Assembly (NCBI GenBank): GCA_002412495.1
Contig: DHVE01000042.1
Span: 10,938 to 74,937, forward strand
Direction of reading: 5' to 3'
DNA from: Betaproteobacteria bacterium UBA5216
GTDB lineage: Bacteria > Pseudomonadota > Gammaproteobacteria > Burkholderiales > SG8-41
Length of the DNA: 64,000 bases
In this document: positions 63,172-64,000 of the stretch, piece by piece
Layout: every line of letters starts with the position of its first letter
Numbering within the stretch: position 1 is the first letter of the stretch
Made by a program: the position numbers and the translations under genes
The notes under the pieces: model-generated
What the model was told of the DNA's origin: nothing
Database searches by the model: none
What the model saw: only the letters and a program-made list of their open reading frames with translations

Positions 63172-63885
63172 TCAGTATTTAAGATTGATAAGGGACAGGA
63201 ATTCGCGGCGCAGCGAGGCATCCTTAAGGAAGGATCCCCGCATCACGCTGTTGATCATCTTGGTGTCGGCGTCCTTGACGCCGCGCCAGTGCATGCAAAA
63301 GTGGTCCGCTTCCATCACCACAGCCAGTCCGTCGGGACTGACCTTTGCCATCAGTAGTTCTGCCATCTGCGTGATGGCCTCTTCCTGAATCTGCGGCCGG
63401 CTCATGACCCAATCGGCCAGCCGCGAGTACTTCGATAGACCGATCAAATTGGAGTGCTCGTTGGGCATTAGGCCGATCCAAAGCCGTCCCATGATCGGAC
63501 AAAAATGATGGCTGCAAGCGCTGCGCACGGTGATGGGCCCGACGATCATCAGCTCGTTCAGACGCTCGGCGTTCGGAAACTCCGTTACGGGCGGCGCGCT
63601 TACATAGCGCCCGCGAAACACTTCGGTCAAATACATCTTGGCGACACGGCGCGCCGTATCCTGGGTGTTGTGATCGCTGGCCGTGTCAATCACGAGGCTT
63701 TCCAGGACCCCCTGCATTTTACCGGCAACTTCGTCGAGAAGTGCCTCCATTTCACCCGGGGCGATATGCGCGGCGATGTTGTCGTTGGCGTGATAGCGCA
63801 ACTTCGCTCGCTGTATACGGGCACGAATTCGAGCAGAGACTGGCAGGGTCGAATCATCAACGGCATGGACTGAAAGGTTGTTCAT
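63172..63885 (-). CDS. folE: GTP cyclohydrolase I
   Basis: 237 aa. The zinc/active-site motifs are VRSACSHHFCPIMG and EADHFCMHWRGVKDADTKMI, with NEHSNLIGLSKYSRLADWV and QEEAITQMAELLM between. It converts GTP to dihydroneopterin triphosphate, the first step to folate and pterins. The 40-residue N-terminal extension and the HFCMHWRG variant of the usual HYCVKARG suggest a paralogous branch rather than the housekeeping form (inference). It is cotranscribed with the BLUF gene, which points to light-linked pterin supply, for example for a photolyase antenna (inference). Confidence 0.95.
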   Translation of the reverse strand: MNNLSVHAVDDSTLPVSARIRARIQRAKLRYHANDNIAAHIAPGEMEALLDEVAGKMQGVLESLVIDTASDHNTQDTARRVAKMYLTEVFRGRYVSAPPVTEFPNAERLNELMIVGPITVRSACSHHFCPIMGRLWIGLMPNEHSNLIGLSKYSRLADWVMSRPQIQEEAITQMAELLMAKVSPDGLAVVMEADHFCMHWRGVKDADTKMINSVMRGSFLKDASLRREFLSLINLKY

Positions 63886-63934
63886 GGTCAGTAATAGTCA
63901 GAGGGTTTTGCAATAGATGAGGAGCAGTTAACAA

Positions 63935-64000
63935 TGCTGTTGCGTCAGATTACGCAAAGCGCAGCCCGGATTTTTCCGCCACGGTATGCATATCCTTGTC
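63935..64000 (+). CDS. Possible start of a divergent gene (partial, cut by the window edge)
   Basis: An ATG at 63935 is preceded by AGGAG (63921-63925) at workable spacing and opens a frame beginning MLLRQITQ that runs off the window. It would be divergent from folE, 49 bases apart. Only about 22 codons are visible, so this cannot be confirmed. An open - strand frame ending at 63929 is the competing reading. Confidence 0.25.

Noticed and set aside
63929..64000. Open - strand frame ending just upstream of folE
   Set aside because: It could be the 3' end of a gene cotranscribed with folE, but only 23 codons are visible with no recognisable motif, and the + strand start at 63935 with an AGGAG is at least as credible.

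Overview
The window looks like the replication-origin region of a Betaproteobacterium, probably Burkholderiales or a close relative. The evidence is the gene order: atpIBEFHAGDC, parB-parA-rsmG-mnmG-mnmE-yidC-rnpA-rpmH, then dnaA-dnaN-gyrB with no recF between dnaN and gyrB. It is supported by the LysM-dprA-topB block set opposite def-fmt-rsmB-DUF4390-ntrY-ntrX, and by seven tripartite-tricarboxylate (TctC/Bug) periplasmic binding proteins, a family greatly expanded in this class. The sequence is GC-rich and densely coding; the origin intergenic regions are visibly richer in AT.

Layout. (1) 0.1-4.3 kb, + strand: tRNA-Ala(CGC) with a terminator, then a tight operon of Bug protein, alpha/beta hydrolase, NADP-dependent MDR oxidoreductase and a second Bug protein. 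(2) 4.3-24.5 kb, - strand: glpD-glmU-glmS, the nine-gene ATP synthase operon with a recognisable promoter and terminator, and the chromosome-partition, tRNA-modification and membrane-insertion block. Two near-perfect parS sites lie in that block, and the 44-residue ribosomal protein L34 gene (24374-24508) ends it. (3) 24.5-26.8 kb: the probable oriC, with tandem DnaA boxes upstream of dnaA and two more between dnaA and dnaN. Gene direction switches here. (4) 26.8-30.4 kb, + strand: dnaN and gyrB. (5) 30.4-37.2 kb, - strand: a VOC/methylmalonyl-CoA epimerase-like protein, an ornithine cyclodeaminase-family protein, topB, dprA and a LysM protein. (6) 37.3-44.2 kb, + strand: def, fmt, rsmB, a DUF4390 protein and an NtrY/NtrX-like two-component pair whose regulator has a worn AAA+ domain. 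(7) 44.5-51.4 kb: sugar-phosphate cluster tkt-gap-pgk-pyk-class I aldolase. (8) 51.6-62.7 kb: CobW-type GTPase, amidohydrolase, cupin, four tandem Bug genes, a fifth Bug gene broken by one stop codon, acyl-CoA dehydrogenase and an acyl-CoA carboxyltransferase. (9) 62.7-64 kb, - strand: folE followed closely by a BLUF blue-light photoreceptor.

Most of the window is conserved core genome, and I found no CRISPR array, insertion sequence, prophage or rRNA. The points most worth a second look are the folE-BLUF pair, the hydrolase with Lys in the nucleophile-elbow position, the NtrX-like regulator without an intact Walker A or GAFTGA motif, the hairpin repeats on both sides of the tandem Bug array, the point-nonsense Bug gene, the parS site filling the mnmE leader, and the absence of yidD between rnpA and yidC. 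All functional calls come from reading motifs and gene order by eye; no database search was run.
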